A stretch of 64,000 bases of DNA from Streptomyces sp. A1136. Lineage in GTDB: Bacteria; Actinomycetota; Actinomycetes; Streptomycetales; Streptomycetaceae. This document shows positions 26,051 to 35,560 of the stretch, in pieces. Numbering within the stretch: position 1 is the first letter of the stretch; every line of letters starts with the position of its first letter. The notes beneath the pieces were generated by a model. It did no database searches, was not told the origin of the DNA, and saw only the letters and a list, made by a program, of their open reading frames with translations. Made by a program: the position numbers and the translations under genes. The stretch is from positions 1-64,000 of the forward strand of contig NZ_SSBJ01000030.1 of assembly GCF_004795055.1 (NCBI RefSeq), in the 5' to 3' direction.

Positions 26051-27004
26051 CTATCCGGATGCGGTCTGGCTGTTGGCGTTTCCGGGGACTGGTGCGGTAG
26101 GTGCGCTGACGACCAAGGCACGGAACTTGGTGGGGGTGGTATCAGTGCGCTGGCGGAAGAAGGCGCTGAAGGCGGTCGGGTGTTTGAAGCCGATGCGCTC
26201 GCCGATGACGGCGGGGGTCAGGGTGGTGTGGACGAGGAGCCGTTTCGCTTCCAGAAGGACCCGGTCGTCGATGAAGCGTTTGGCGCCGCATCCGATGGCG
26301 GCGTGGGTGGCGCGGGTGAGAGTGCGCGTGCTGTAGCCGACGCGTGCGGCGTAGTCCTCGACGCGGTGGGTGAGGGTGAAGTCCTGCTCGACGGCCTCGC
26401 GGAACCGGCGGAACGGCTCGCCGGCCGCACCCTCCGGGAGTGCGGAGCCGTCCACGTGGGCGAGACGGATCAGAAGGGCGGACAGCAGGTGCCGCATCGT
26501 CTCGATGTGTGCCGTCAACGGCAGATCGGAAAGGTGGGCGTATTCGTCTTTGAGAGCGTTGAGGACGCGGCACAGTGACTCCGCCTGCCGGACGGAGGGG
26601 GTCCCATGCCGGGGGCGGCCGTGTTCGGAGGGGCTGGTGAGCGTGGCGGTGGCATCGCTGAGGAAACCGGCCGGGAAGACGACCACGGTGCCCCTGGCGC
26701 GGTCCAGCGGGGTCAGAAACTCCACGACCTGGCTGGGCCGTACCCACAGCCAGTCGCCCGGAGAGACCTCGTCCGTACTGAAGTCGACCGAGCAGCGCAG
26801 CATGCCCGCCTCAACGTGCACGAGCAGGTGGAAGACGGGGCGACTGGGCCGGTAGGGGTCGACGCCGTGGCTGTGGGCACGTTCGGTGAGACGCTCAAGC
26901 GGCAGCACCTCTATGCCTGGCGGCGTGCCCGGCGTCGGACGGTAGGGGATGGCCGCGAAGTCCCGCGCAGACGAGCCCTGACAAGCCTGTCCGTATTTCT
27001 TCAT
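26051..27004 (-). CDS. AraC-family transcriptional regulator
   Basis: 317 residues. The N-terminal cupin-like sensor has HLLVHVEAGMLRCSVDF and GDWLWVRPSQVVEFL. The C-terminal double HTH has VEDYAARVGYSTRTLTRATH and GERIGFKHPTAFSAFFRQRT, the expected AraC blocks. Start ATG 27004 gives MKKYGQACQG. It is divergent from a cupin enzyme at 27183, its likely target. Confidence 0.9.
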   Translation of the reverse strand: MKKYGQACQGSSARDFAAIPYRPTPGTPPGIEVLPLERLTERAHSHGVDPYRPSRPVFHLLVHVEAGMLRCSVDFSTDEVSPGDWLWVRPSQVVEFLTPLDRARGTVVVFPAGFLSDATATLTSPSEHGRPRHGTPSVRQAESLCRVLNALKDEYAHLSDLPLTAHIETMRHLLSALLIRLAHVDGSALPEGAAGEPFRRFREAVEQDFTLTHRVEDYAARVGYSTRTLTRATHAAIGCGAKRFIDDRVLLEAKRLLVHTTLTPAVIGERIGFKHPTAFSAFFRQRTDTTPTKFRALVVSAPTAPVPGNANSQTASG

Positions 27005-27182
27005 GACGTGTCCCAAGTATAGGCGGTGTGCCCCGCTCCTCGGCATAGCGTGAATGGGGTCGGAACGCGGTCTGACTGCCCACGGGCGCGTCGAATACGA
27101 GGCCGTAGTGTCCGAAACCCTCAAAAGGGCGGCCTGATCATCTCCTGCGTCGGCCCCCGCCGCGTACACGGCCCGACTTCGC

Positions 27183-27785
27183 ATGAGTGTCATCCGCTTC
27201 CCCACGACGATCGGCAGACCACAGATGACCATCGAATACACCACCCGCTACCGCACCCGCTCACACATCCCCACCGAGCCGGGCACGCCCTATTTCATCG
27301 AGAAGGGGCACGGCGACCGCGCCCATCTCTTCGGCGACCTGGTCACCATTTACGCGGGCGGCGAGCAGACCGAGAACTCCTTCAACTTCTTTACCGTCGA
27401 AGGCCCCAAGGGCGACATCATCCCGGCACACTCCCACCCCGACACCCATGAGGTCTTCTACATCGCCGACGGCGCGGTCCAGCTGTTCGTCGAGGACCTG
27501 CAGGGCAACCAGCACGAGAAGCTGCTGACCCCGGGCGACTTCGGCTTCGTGCCCAAGAACTGCCCGCACGCATACCGCATGGAGCGCCACCACAGCAGGG
27601 TCGTCGGCGTGGCCGCCGGCCCCGGCCGCACGTTCGAGCGGTTCTTCGAGAACTTCGGCGCCCCCACCGACGCGCTCACCCTGCCCTGCAAACCTGTCGT
27701 TCCCGAACCCGGCAAGTTCGCCACCGTCCCCCAGCAGTACGACGTGACCTTTCTGCCTGATCACCGGTGGCACGCTGGAGCCTGA
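27183..27785 (+). CDS. Cupin-fold dioxygenase-like protein (quercetinase type)
   Basis: 200 residues. The cupin motif 1 is PAHSHPDTHEVFYIADG with metal-binding His and Glu, and motif 2 is PGDFGFVPKNCPHAYRM. This is the pattern of quercetin 2,3-dioxygenase-like cupins. ATG 27183 is used; an in-frame ATG at 27225 (MTIEYTTRY) is an equally possible start because neither has a clear RBS. Divergent AraC gene suggests substrate-induced expression. Confidence 0.82.
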   Translation: MSVIRFPTTIGRPQMTIEYTTRYRTRSHIPTEPGTPYFIEKGHGDRAHLFGDLVTIYAGGEQTENSFNFFTVEGPKGDIIPAHSHPDTHEVFYIADGAVQLFVEDLQGNQHEKLLTPGDFGFVPKNCPHAYRMERHHSRVVGVAAGPGRTFERFFENFGAPTDALTLPCKPVVPEPGKFATVPQQYDVTFLPDHRWHAGA

Positions 27786-28894
27786 TCCCCATCCACCGGC
27801 GCGCCACCCGCCGCACCGCCCCTATTCCACGGGCGACGATCGTTTTGTCTCCTGATGGCACCGTCGGCCTCGTAGCCCCCCAGGCCCACTTCATCTCCAC
27901 TCCTACATCCGCCAGGCGCAGGCAGCCGCCCGTACAGGCTGCTGCTGGCGGGAATTTGGAGGCTGCCGCACCGGCGGCCCCGCCGGCGGTGTCCGGTCCG
28001 GCAGCCAGGAGCGCGGCTGCCGGTCGATGCCCGGGGGGTGCCCCTGGGGGTGCGGCGCAGGGTGGGGCGTGGGAGGTGCCCGCATCTCACGGTCAGCGAA
28101 CAAAACCCGCTGGCTTTCACCGCCAGGTGGCGGCGGACCCGGGAGAGAAGGCGCCCCCGGCTCCGCCGAGATCGCCGCGCCGCATCGGGAGCGGGTGTGC
28201 ATCCGCGCGATTTCGACAGGAGAAACGATCCGCCGGCGCCGGAGTCACGGCGCGGCCGCTCGGAACGGCCCCCGCCTGCGTGCAGGCGACTCTGCGGCCG
28301 GTTCAGCGCGCGGGACACAGAAGAGAGCACGACGCCGTCCCCCGGTAACAGCACGCCCCAGCGTCCACCTTGCCGGCTTTTGGTTTTGGCGGAGCGGATC
28401 CAGTCCGCGGTCTGGGCGATGCCGTGGTGACACTACGTCAAATGACGGATCGTGAGTCCTGGATGACCCGGCAGCCGGCCACCGCGCCCGTGCCCGAACG
28501 ACTGCGCCTCGACGAGCACGCCGCCGCGTCCGTCCTCGCGTACGCGGCCGAGCAGCGGGCGCAAGTCGTGTCCTCGCCTCGGTGCAGGAGGACATCGCCG
28601 CCCACGGCTATCCCGCCCCGGACACCGGGGTCCCGGGGGAGACCGCCCGCGCTGTCCACCCGGCCCACCTCGCGGATGAGCAGCCTCGTGTCGCCTGACC
28701 CCTCCGCGCGCCGCTCGCGCGTCGTCATGGTGGAGCCGCACTCACCCAGCTCAACAAACGCTCCGAGAACGAGACCCACCGTCTGGACCGCGCCATCGAC
28801 GCCATCAGTGTCAGCCCCCGAACCCGCCGTCGAAGTCCCCGAACCATGCTGCGCGACTACGCGGACGGGATCGACGGGGTACGCGTCATCCAAC
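27786..28894. other. 1.1 kb without an intact gene
   Basis: Frames on both strands break frequently. Between 28560 and 28900 the plus strand has coding-like pieces in changing frames (EDIAAHGYPAPDTGVPGETA; LTQLNKRSENETHRLDRAID), which look like a decayed gene I cannot name. The rest shows nothing recognisable. Confidence 0.4.
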
Positions 28895-29887
28895 TCATTG
28901 ACCTCTGCGGATCTCGTCGATGCGCTTCGTCAGAGTCTCCGTCTCCGTGAGCAGCCGCCCGTGCGCCTTCTTCTGCTCCTCGGCACCCCGGTCGCTGAAC
29001 GCCCCGCTGAAGTGGGGTCGGAGCTGGGTCCACCAGCCGTAGTCCAGCATTGCCCATGCCTGCGGGCAGAGGGGGGCGCGGGTCTGCGGGAGATAGCCGC
29101 TGTCGACCAGGGCCTGCTGGTACTTCTTCGGGTCGCTGCCCTCCAGGTAGCACAGGAAGTTGAAGGCCCGCTGCTGGGTGACGGGGTGGTCGCTCGACAT
29201 GCCCTCCAGGGTCGGCGTGCCTTCCTTGCGTGCGATCTCGTCGAAGAGGATCGCGGCGGCCAGCGACGGACCCGGCCCGACCTCGTTGACGGTATAGAAG
29301 GACGCGAAGCCGTCCGCCGCGTCCTCTTCGAGACCGAGGTTGGCCAGGAGGAGCTGGCGCTGCAGGGCATGGCCCATCTCGTGGCCGAAGATGAATTCGG
29401 TCGACAGCACGGTCAGGTCGTCGGTGTTGTACTCGGACGCGGGGAACGGGGCGGGCCGTTCGACGGTCTTCACGACGTCGGTGAGGGCCTTCTCGATCTC
29501 GGTCAGGAACGGTGGCGGGACGAAGATCGTCCTGCCGTCGGGCTGGGTGACGGCGTCGGTGACGCCGGGCGGCACGGCGGCGGTGACCTTCACGACCATG
29601 TCGTGCGGGAGGGTGAGTGATCTGTTCACCCAGTCGGCCGTACGCTCCAGCACGCGGGAGGTCCGGATGAGTGCCACGGCCTTCCGGTCCTGCGGTTTGA
29701 CCGTTTGTGCCTCGTAGACGACGGTGACCCTGCCGGAGCGCGCCGCCTGGGGGCGGGGCCCTGCTCCAGGCCCCTGCCCGGCGTCGCGGGCCTCGCGGCT
29801 GCACCCGGTCGAGACGACCCCGGCGAGGATCAGCACACCTGACAGGACGATGCGCGCCCTCTTCGAGCGACCGGCGGTGTTCGTCAT
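28895..29887 (-). CDS. DUF4344-type zinc metallopeptidase lipoprotein
   Basis: 330 residues from ATG 29887. The N terminus (RARIVLSGVLILAGVVSTGC) is a lipoprotein signal with the Cys of the lipobox, so the enzyme should sit on the outer face of the membrane. FIFGHEMGHALQRQLLL contains an HExxH zinc site, and EEDAADGFASFY supplies a likely third ligand, the pattern of DUF4344 peptidases. GGGAG lies 10 bases ahead. The same frame is open upstream for another 331 codons through an aerolysin-like protein, with no stop between. Confidence 0.85.
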   Translation of the reverse strand: MTNTAGRSKRARIVLSGVLILAGVVSTGCSREARDAGQGPGAGPRPQAARSGRVTVVYEAQTVKPQDRKAVALIRTSRVLERTADWVNRSLTLPHDMVVKVTAAVPPGVTDAVTQPDGRTIFVPPPFLTEIEKALTDVVKTVERPAPFPASEYNTDDLTVLSTEFIFGHEMGHALQRQLLLANLGLEEDAADGFASFYTVNEVGPGPSLAAAILFDEIARKEGTPTLEGMSSDHPVTQQRAFNFLCYLEGSDPKKYQQALVDSGYLPQTRAPLCPQAWAMLDYGWWTQLRPHFSGAFSDRGAEEQKKAHGRLLTETETLTKRIDEIRRGQ

Positions 29888-30880
29888 CCTTGATCGGCTC
29901 CCGTCGCGTGTCCCCGCACTGATCCTCCGGCCGTCCGGAGGCGGGTGCCCGTCGAGCCGCCCGTACGGGGGACCGTTCGCCGTGTGGTGGACCTCCAGGG
30001 CGGAGACGACCTCGGCCGGCCCTTTCATGCGGAAGCCGCCTGGTGCCAGATCGAGGTCGGCGATGTCGCGGGCGACCAGCCGCTTCAGGCCGGGGTGGGT
30101 TTTTGGCTGCGGGGGAGACAGGACCGTCACCGGCACGTGGTACTGCACCGCGATCAGCCCGGAGAAGGTCACCGGGATCTCGTAGGAGTACTGCTTGTGG
30201 TTGCGCCATTGCGTGACCATGGTCTGCACGCGGGTGTTCGGCGGGACCTTGCCGGAGATCTGTGACTTCGAGGCCCAGCTGGTGTTCAAGGAGCCGCCTA
30301 CGGTGGCCGCGATACCCAGGGCCAGCTGAGCGTTGAGCGACGCGTTGCCGGTGGCGCTGCCGCTTGTCGTGAACCCAATCGAGTTGGTCATCGTGTTCGA
30401 GACGGAGTTCGTCGCGGAGGTGCTCGCGGACGTCTCGGTGGTGTCGGAGGTGTCGACCCCGACGCTGTCCTCGCTGTTCTTGTTGGTCACCGTTCCTGGT
30501 GCGGTCGCGGCGCTCCGAGCGCCGACGCCTCCGTCGTCTGTCCCTGACCTCGATGCCCCGGGGCCGGCCAGGACGGTAGTGTTCCCGCCGGACGGGCGGG
30601 TCCGCTCAAGTCCAAGGCATGCGCAGATCCAGGCTCCGCAGTACACGCGCATCGTCCGGGTGGACCCCTGGTGCAGCGGCATGAGCTGCCCTGTGTCCAT
30701 TGCCTCCGACGGCTCGTCCGCCGGCTTTTCGCTGCAGAGCAACAACTGGGTGTGGAGCCGGCCTTTCAAGGTTGACGTTGTCGCTGCGGACGACGCGCCC
30801 ATGGCAGGGGGCCGGTTCACCGGCACTCTCACCTTTGAAGGTGTGGTGGTGGACTGAAGCGTCAACATCACCCAGGGCAC
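29888..30880 (-). CDS. Aerolysin/ETX-MTX2-like beta-pore-forming protein (no stop before next gene)
   Basis: From GTG 30880 the frame reads about 331 codons straight into the metallopeptidase. Residues 130-260 resemble the membrane-insertion domain of aerolysin/ETX-MTX2 toxins: a long alternating Ser/Thr stretch (DTSDTTETSASTSATNSV, NTMTNSIGFTTSGS), a hydrophobic insertion-like segment (NAQLALGIAATVGGS), then KVPPNTRVQTMVTQW and YEIPVTFSGLIAVQY. The first 120 residues are unrecognised, and no signal peptide is visible. Because the wobble positions coincide on both strands, codon bias cannot choose the strand, but the opposite frame has stops in the key region. Whether it is a separate protein or a fusion cannot be decided here. 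Confidence 0.6.
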
Positions 30881-30941
30881 TCCCGGGGGCCTTCGGCGGG
30901 TACGTCAGCAGCGTCCCCGGGGAGGAGGCGCCCGGGTTCGT

Positions 30942-31139
30942 TTCGTCGACCCCGATCTGAATGCCGCCGCCGCGGGATTCCGAGACAAGGACATCATCAC
31001 CTCCGTCGACGGTCAGCCGGTCACGTCGGCGGCATCCCTCAGCGCCGCCCTCGCCGATAAGCGAGCCGGAACCGCGGTGCCCGTGGGCATCACGCGCAAC
31101 GGTACCCAGATGACCTTGCAACACACGGTCGACGAGTGA
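30942..31139 (+). pseudogene. PDZ-domain fragment (end of an HtrA-like protease)
   Basis: The frame VDPDLNAAAAGFRDKDIITS, VDGQPVTSAASLSAALADKR, then VPVGITRNGTQMTLQ, is the C-terminal PDZ of a trypsin-like/HtrA protease. It has a proper stop at 31137 but no protease domain upstream and no start codon. Confidence 0.7.
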
Positions 31140-31289
31140 TCGCCACGACGTCCACGCGCGTGCGCGCTTGCCGCCTTCCGCTCCTTCGGTCTTCGGACAC
31201 GATCGGCAAGACCTCAGTCCTGGCCGCCCGACACACGGTGAGGGGATGACGATGAGCGCAGCGGTGACGGCGGTCCCGCCACCTCCGCC

Positions 31290-31385
31290 CGGCTGAACTA
31301 CCCATTCCCATTCGGGCTCGCGGTCGACTGCGTCGGCGCCCTCTACATCGCCGACTACGTCAACCACCGGTACGGAAGGTCGCGG
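31290..31385 (+). pseudogene. Single NHL-repeat fragment
   Basis: NYPFPFGLAVDCVGALYIAD then YVNHRYG is one NHL beta-propeller repeat. The surrounding sequence does not continue the propeller, so only a scrap remains. Confidence 0.5.
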
Positions 31386-31479
31386 CGGCCGCCATGGCGG
31401 GAGTGCCCGAATCGGGCACGGTGGTGTCCTGGGCGAGCGTCCGCAGCCGGCTGCGGATCGGGGTCACGCGAGAGTCGCT

Positions 31480-31868
31480 CAAGGACGGGGCCAAGAATCC
31501 AGCAGTCGCTCGCCGCTCCCCGCCAGTCGCAGCGGTGGCGGCTGGTCGTAGCCGGTAGGAGCGACAGCGGCGACGTGGTCTACACGATCGAGAACATGCG
31601 CAGCGGGGAAGGTTCTGGAGGTCGACGAAGCCCAGGGGGCGCCCGGGGCGGTGGTCGCGCCGCGCGCCTACGAAGGCGACGAGGCACACCATCGGCACTG
31701 GCGGCTGATCCCGGTGGGCGCCGTGGCCGACGACCCCGGGTCTACGAGATCGCGAACCGGAGCAGCGGTCTGCTTCTGGGCGTCGAAACCAACGCGCCTG
31801 TGGTGATCACGCAGCACCGGGCGGAAGGAGACCACCGGGGCAGGCAGTGGCAGTTGCGGCGGGTGTGA
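31480..31868 (+). pseudogene. Ricin-type beta-trefoil lectin domain, frameshifted
   Basis: Three frames give QRWRLVVAGRSDSGDVVYTI, then KVLEVDEAQGAPGAVVAPRA and HWRLIPVGAVADDPG, then VYEIANRSSGLLLGVETNAP and QWQLRRV with a stop. The QxW-like positions and repeat spacing fit a ricin lectin domain. At least two frameshifts break it. Confidence 0.62.
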
Positions 31869-32825
31869 CGCACGGGCAGGGAGCAGGAGCGGCCTCGCCG
31901 ATCCTGTCCCTGCCCTTTCAGCCGGGCGCTGCTCGGCCTCACGTCTAGGGGCCTCCCGGGCGGGCGGTTCGACCGCTTCGGTGGCCAATGAGCGCGTAGT
32001 CGCCGCGGTAACCGGCTGGGACGGCGGAGCCGGCACCACGACATATGCCGACCCGCGCAACCAACTCGTCAGCATCTTGCTCACTCGGACAGGGATGCCC
32101 GCCCCCGGACTCGGCGCGGGCCGTGCGGACTTCTGGACCACCCGCTACCAGGCCATCGACGACTGACCGGCCCTATCTGTATAAGGCCGGGCGGACGTCG
32201 CGGTCGGAGCCGGACGACCGGCGGATCACCGCGAGGACGCAGTCCTCGACCCCGGCCCGGTTCGAGGCGGCGGCGGTGGTCTCGGACCGGGTTCCCCAGG
32301 AGGTGGGCCAGATTGCCAAGGCGGCGGTCCGGTGCGAAGCACGCGCTGCGGGTGACCGACACGCTGGACGCGTTCTCGCAGAGCCCGGAACCGACCGCAC
32401 CCGTCGTCAGAAAGGGCCTGGTGCCGGACCCGGCGCCGGCCCGCGTGGAACGCCCCCGCGGCTGGGGCCGATCGCGGCCTGGTCGACGGATGTCCCGGGG
32501 GCGGCGTCCGCGTACACGCACATCTCAAGGCAGTCCTGCCTCGGAGTCCGCGTCAGAGGGGACGGTCCGCTGGACAGGAACAGGTCAGAGATCCGCAGCG
32601 CCGCTTCGAAGACGGCCTTCTCGCCGCCCCGGATATTTCATTGTGATCAGGCACCTTCTTCTTCCACGCTAGCGGGAACCCGTGCCAGTCGGTTCCGTTC
32701 GCGACGCCGGGACCACCCCATCGAGGGGGCCGCTACTAGGACATGGGAGGCGCAAGCGGGATCACGCCACTTTGGATGTCTGCCGGCTCCGGGAGGATCG
32801 GAACAGCGCTGTGTAGGGGGCCCCC
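31869..32825. other. Decayed region without a supported gene
   Basis: Several 80-260 codon frames overlap, but none shows a convincing domain; a piece reading SQSPEPTAPVVRKGLVPD is coding-like. I see no repeats or RNA structures. It is flanked by a lectin remnant and an IS630 remnant. Confidence 0.35.
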
Positions 32826-33050
32826 CGAGCTGGTGAACAAGTCTATGAGGTCGCTGCGGTACTGGGTGTGTCGTAGCCGCGGCGGATACGCTGAATGAGG
32901 TGTTCGCGGGTGCTGAAGGCGGCGTTGGAGAGCCGGCCGCGTCGCAGGAGGGACCAGATCCTTCGACGGGGTTGAAGTCGGTGTGTGTAGGGCGGCAGGT
33001 AGAAGATGGTCAGCCAATCGCGGGCTTCGGCGAACTTGGGCCGTGAACAT
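32826..33050 (-). pseudogene. IS630-family transposase C-terminal remnant
   Basis: Minus-strand frames give WLTIFYLPPYT, then TRPALQRRLQHPRTPHS and RLRHTQYRSDLIDLF, matching the end of IS630 transposases (the typical DFNPVEG region is frameshifted). The rest of the element is absent. Confidence 0.65.
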
Positions 33051-33307
33051 CTGCAGGTGCGCCGACGTCTCGTGCTACCTGTCCTGCCTTGGTGCGGGGA
33101 GGGTGGTGGATGGTGCCTGATGTGTGCCAGGCTGCGTGGACAACCAGCCTGGTCTGGTAGGAGGCCCCGCGCCGCCCTTGAGGGTCATGTGGTGACCGGG
33201 TCGCGGTACGGGTTGTCTTGCTCGACTGCACGCGGCCCTATGCCGCCTGCTCGACGCCCCCTTCGCCGGGCGGCCTGATGGGCTTGCCCCCGATCCACTG
33301 GGGGACC

Positions 33308-33631
33308 ATGAACGACTTCACCGTGGTGACCCGCCGGCACCACCACACCTACACCCTGATCATCGTCACCGGCGACATGGACGTCCAGAGCCGTCCCGAA
33401 CTCGAGAAGGCAACCCACGCCGCAGCCGACATTCCGCTGGATAGCCGGATGCTGCAGCTGGACCTGTCGGGCGTCTTCTTCATGGACTCCAGCGGCCTCA
33501 AACTCCTGCTCGTGCTCCGTCGACGCCTTGAGGCGACAGGCGGACACCTCACCGTCACCGGCCTCCAGCACCAACCCACGGCCCTGCTCCTGCTGACCGG
33601 CACCCACGGCCTCCTCACCGCCCGCCCCTGA
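33308..33631 (+). CDS. STAS-domain anti-sigma factor antagonist
   Basis: 107 residues, a single STAS domain. QLDLSGVFFMDSSGLKLLLV contains the phosphorylatable Ser of SpoIIAA/RsbV-like proteins, and TLIIVTGDMDVQSRPELEKA is the opening strand-helix. ATG 33308 (MNDFTVV) is the natural start. Such proteins are phosphorylated by HATPase kinases like that at 541 and dephosphorylated by PP2C enzymes like that at 3749, though pairing across 30 kb is speculative. A MITE-like element follows 14 bases after the stop. Confidence 0.88.
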   Translation: MNDFTVVTRRHHHTYTLIIVTGDMDVQSRPELEKATHAAADIPLDSRMLQLDLSGVFFMDSSGLKLLLVLRRRLEATGGHLTVTGLQHQPTALLLLTGTHGLLTARP

Positions 33632-33645
33632 CGATTCCCTAAGAC

Positions 33646-33949
33646 CGTGTCCTACATAGTCAGTTTGAGGACCTCAGCCGGGGCCAGACACCGGCACGCG
33701 ACCAGATCAGGAACCGGCGAGGCACGGTCGACTTCGACGCCCCGAAACACGGCGGCAGAGCCCGCCCCGCGCATCCACTGACGAGCACGTAGACCATCGC
33801 GGCGAACACCGCCTCGTCATCGATGTTCGCGAACCCAACCACCCTGCGGCCGTGCGCGAACAGGAGGGAGTAACGGCTTTGCTGTCTTCCACAGCCCGTC
33901 CGGAACGATCCATCCCGAGCACAGCGGACACTCAGCCATGTAGGACACG
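33646..33949 (-). mobile_element. MITE-like internal-deletion derivative of an IS5-type element
   Basis: The element has terminal inverted repeats CGTGTCCTACATAG at 33646-33659 and CCATGTAGGACACG at 33936-33949 (13 of 14 matching). Inside, the minus strand encodes only the transposase N terminus (MAECPLCSGWIVPDGLWKTA; YVLVSGCAGRALPPCFGASK) in shifting frames. The catalytic region is lost. Length 304 bp. Confidence 0.75.
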
Positions 33950-33958
33950 ATCCAAGCG

Positions 33959-34200
33959 CGTGTCCTACATGGTGAGGCAGGCGTCGCTGACCGCGATGTG
34001 GGGCGGGGGACGTGGAGTTGGATTGTTCGGGAAGGATTGTGGGAGATCGTTGAGCCGCTGATCCCTCCGTCCAAGGTGAGCCGCTGTTCGCGGCGATCAT
34101 CGACGTGCTGGTCGGTGGCTGTGCGTGGCGGGCACTGCCGCCGTGCTTCGGGACAGGAACTCGGTGGGCCCGCCGTACCTGGCCACCCGCCGGAGTTGCG
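33959..34200 (+). pseudogene. Second IS5-type end, head-to-head with the first
   Basis: It begins with CGTGTCCTACATGG at 33959-33972, an exact inverted copy of the right end of the neighbouring element, 9 bases away. The plus strand then reads WIVREGLWEIVEPLIPPSKV and, in another frame, LFAAIIDVLVGGCAWRALPP. It stops near 34200 without the other end. Confidence 0.72.
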
Positions 34201-34204
34201 GCGC

Positions 34205-34243
34205 GCGTCGTGGCTTCCCCGCAGCGCAGGGAAGCCACGACGC
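34205..34243. terminator. Strong hairpin after the rRNA methyltransferase gene
   Basis: A perfect 15-bp stem (GCGTCGTGGCTTCCC at 34205-34219 with 34229-34243) and a 9-base loop. It lies 50 bases beyond the methyltransferase stop on the minus strand and can stop transcription from that side; there is no clear T-tract. Confidence 0.72.
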
Positions 34244-34292
34244 CCGGCGTGACCGTTGCTCGTCGGTCAGCGGGCGCATGCGCCGCTCGTGG

Positions 34293-35144
34293 TCACCGAG
34301 GCTGGTAGGCGGTGGCCAGGACGGAGACGGTGACCTGATCGGGCAGGACGCGGCCGTCGTTCAGGTCTGCACGATTCACGTGGCGTGCGCTCGGCGTCAT
34401 CGCAAGCAGGTCCAGGGCATCCGTCCTGGTCAAGAGCGTGGAATACTCCACCTGTTCGGTAACGGCCACCTCGAAGAAGGGGTTGAGCGCCCGGTGCAGG
34501 CGCTGTTCCTTGGCCGGGTCGATCGTGAGCATGGCAGACACCTGGCCGCGCAGCTCGGCCAAGTGCCGCCCGGTGGGGCGGACCACGATCAGCCGGCCGG
34601 TCGGGCGCAGTATGCGGTGGAACTCGGCCGGGTTGCGTGGCGCGAACACGTCCAGCACGACATCGGCCGCCGCGTCGGCCAGTGGGAAGGGACGGAAGAC
34701 GTCCCAGGCCACCGCTGCGGCTCGGTCGTGGGCACGGGCTGCCGTGCGCAGTGCGCGCACCGATGTGTCCAGTCCCAGACCACGGGTGCCGGGCAGATGG
34801 TCGAGTACGCCAGTCAGGTAGTAGCCCGTGCCGCAGCCCACATCCACCACCGTGCCCCGCTCAGAGACGGCGTCGGCCGCCAGGCGGGCCCCGACTTCGC
34901 GGATGGGCGCGTAGATGCCGGCGGACAGGAACCGGGCTCGGGCCTGCACCATGGCCGCGTCGTCGCCACTGGTGGCGCAGGTGCCCGTCAGCAGACCGGC
35001 ATAGCCGTGGCGGGCGATGTCGAATGTATGGCCCACCGGGCAACGCAGTGCACCGCGGTCATGGTGCAGGCGGCGCGTACGACACGTCGGGCAACGCAGC
35101 AGGTCAAGGGACAGATCGAGGGCAGGGGGAAGCGACACAGGCAC
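34293..35144 (-). CDS. 23S rRNA (guanine-N1) methyltransferase, RlmA/TlrB type
   Basis: 283 residues. The N-terminal zinc site has CPTC and CPVGH in LRCPTCRTRRLHHDRGALRC, then GHTFDIARHGYAGLL. The SAM fold has VVDVGCGTGYYLTGVL and PFPLADAAADVVLDVFAPRN. This is the RlmA(I/II) family; the actinobacterial members methylate G748 of 23S rRNA and can protect against macrolides such as tylosin, so it may be a resistance determinant. GTG 35144 follows AGGAG by 8 bases. The 5' leader contains a 12-bp hairpin. Confidence 0.9.
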   Translation of the reverse strand: MPVSLPPALDLSLDLLRCPTCRTRRLHHDRGALRCPVGHTFDIARHGYAGLLTGTCATSGDDAAMVQARARFLSAGIYAPIREVGARLAADAVSERGTVVDVGCGTGYYLTGVLDHLPGTRGLGLDTSVRALRTAARAHDRAAAVAWDVFRPFPLADAAADVVLDVFAPRNPAEFHRILRPTGRLIVVRPTGRHLAELRGQVSAMLTIDPAKEQRLHRALNPFFEVAVTEQVEYSTLLTRTDALDLLAMTPSARHVNRADLNDGRVLPDQVTVSVLATAYQPR

Positions 35145-35260
35145 GAGACACTCCTGGTAAGGGGGGAAGGGAAGGGATCGTGCCTGCGCGATCGAAGCGT
35201 CACTGCCTCAGTAAGGAACGGGCAGTATCGGGACGTGAATCACGCAGCAGGCACGCCAAG

Positions 35261-35288
35261 GAGGGCGACGCCGTCCGGCATCGCCCTC
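35261..35288 (-). promoter_or_regulatory. Hairpin in the methyltransferase leader
   Basis: GAGGGCGACGCC (35261-35272) pairs with GGCATCGCCCTC (35277-35288) with one wobble, around GTCC. It lies about 115 bases ahead of the methyltransferase start. Many ribosome-methylase resistance genes are controlled by attenuation, so this may be part of such a leader; no leader peptide was identified. Confidence 0.4.
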
Positions 35289-35412
35289 AGCGCCTTCCGA
35301 TCACAGGAAGCAGCAGTGCGGGGTGCTCATGAATGCCACGTCATAAGTCTACGAGCACAGCGAGCGAAGCCCTTTATGCCGCCCTTCGTGCCCAGGAGTT
35401 AGGAGACACGAC

Positions 35413-35560
35413 CTGACCTAACCCTGCGTCGACTCGCCCCGCTGTCCGGGGTGTCGAAGTCCGCCGCCGACCGGATCATCGACCACCTCGGACCCTCGCT
35501 CGCGCTCCAGCAGGGTCGGCGGTTCCGCAAAGCCGAACTCGCGGCGCCCCGGCGCGGACG
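35413..35560 (+). pseudogene. HARBI1-like (DDE_4) transposase fragment
   Basis: LTLRRLAPLSGVSKSAADRI then IDHLGPSLALQQGRRFRKAE matches the HTH region of a common Streptomyces DDE_4 transposase. Frame and similarity end soon afterwards. Confidence 0.7.

Noticed and set aside
30333..30857. Plus-strand ORF opposite the aerolysin-like gene
   Set aside because: Wobble positions coincide on both strands so codon bias is silent, but the minus frame continues through the pore-forming motifs while the plus frame does not cover them.
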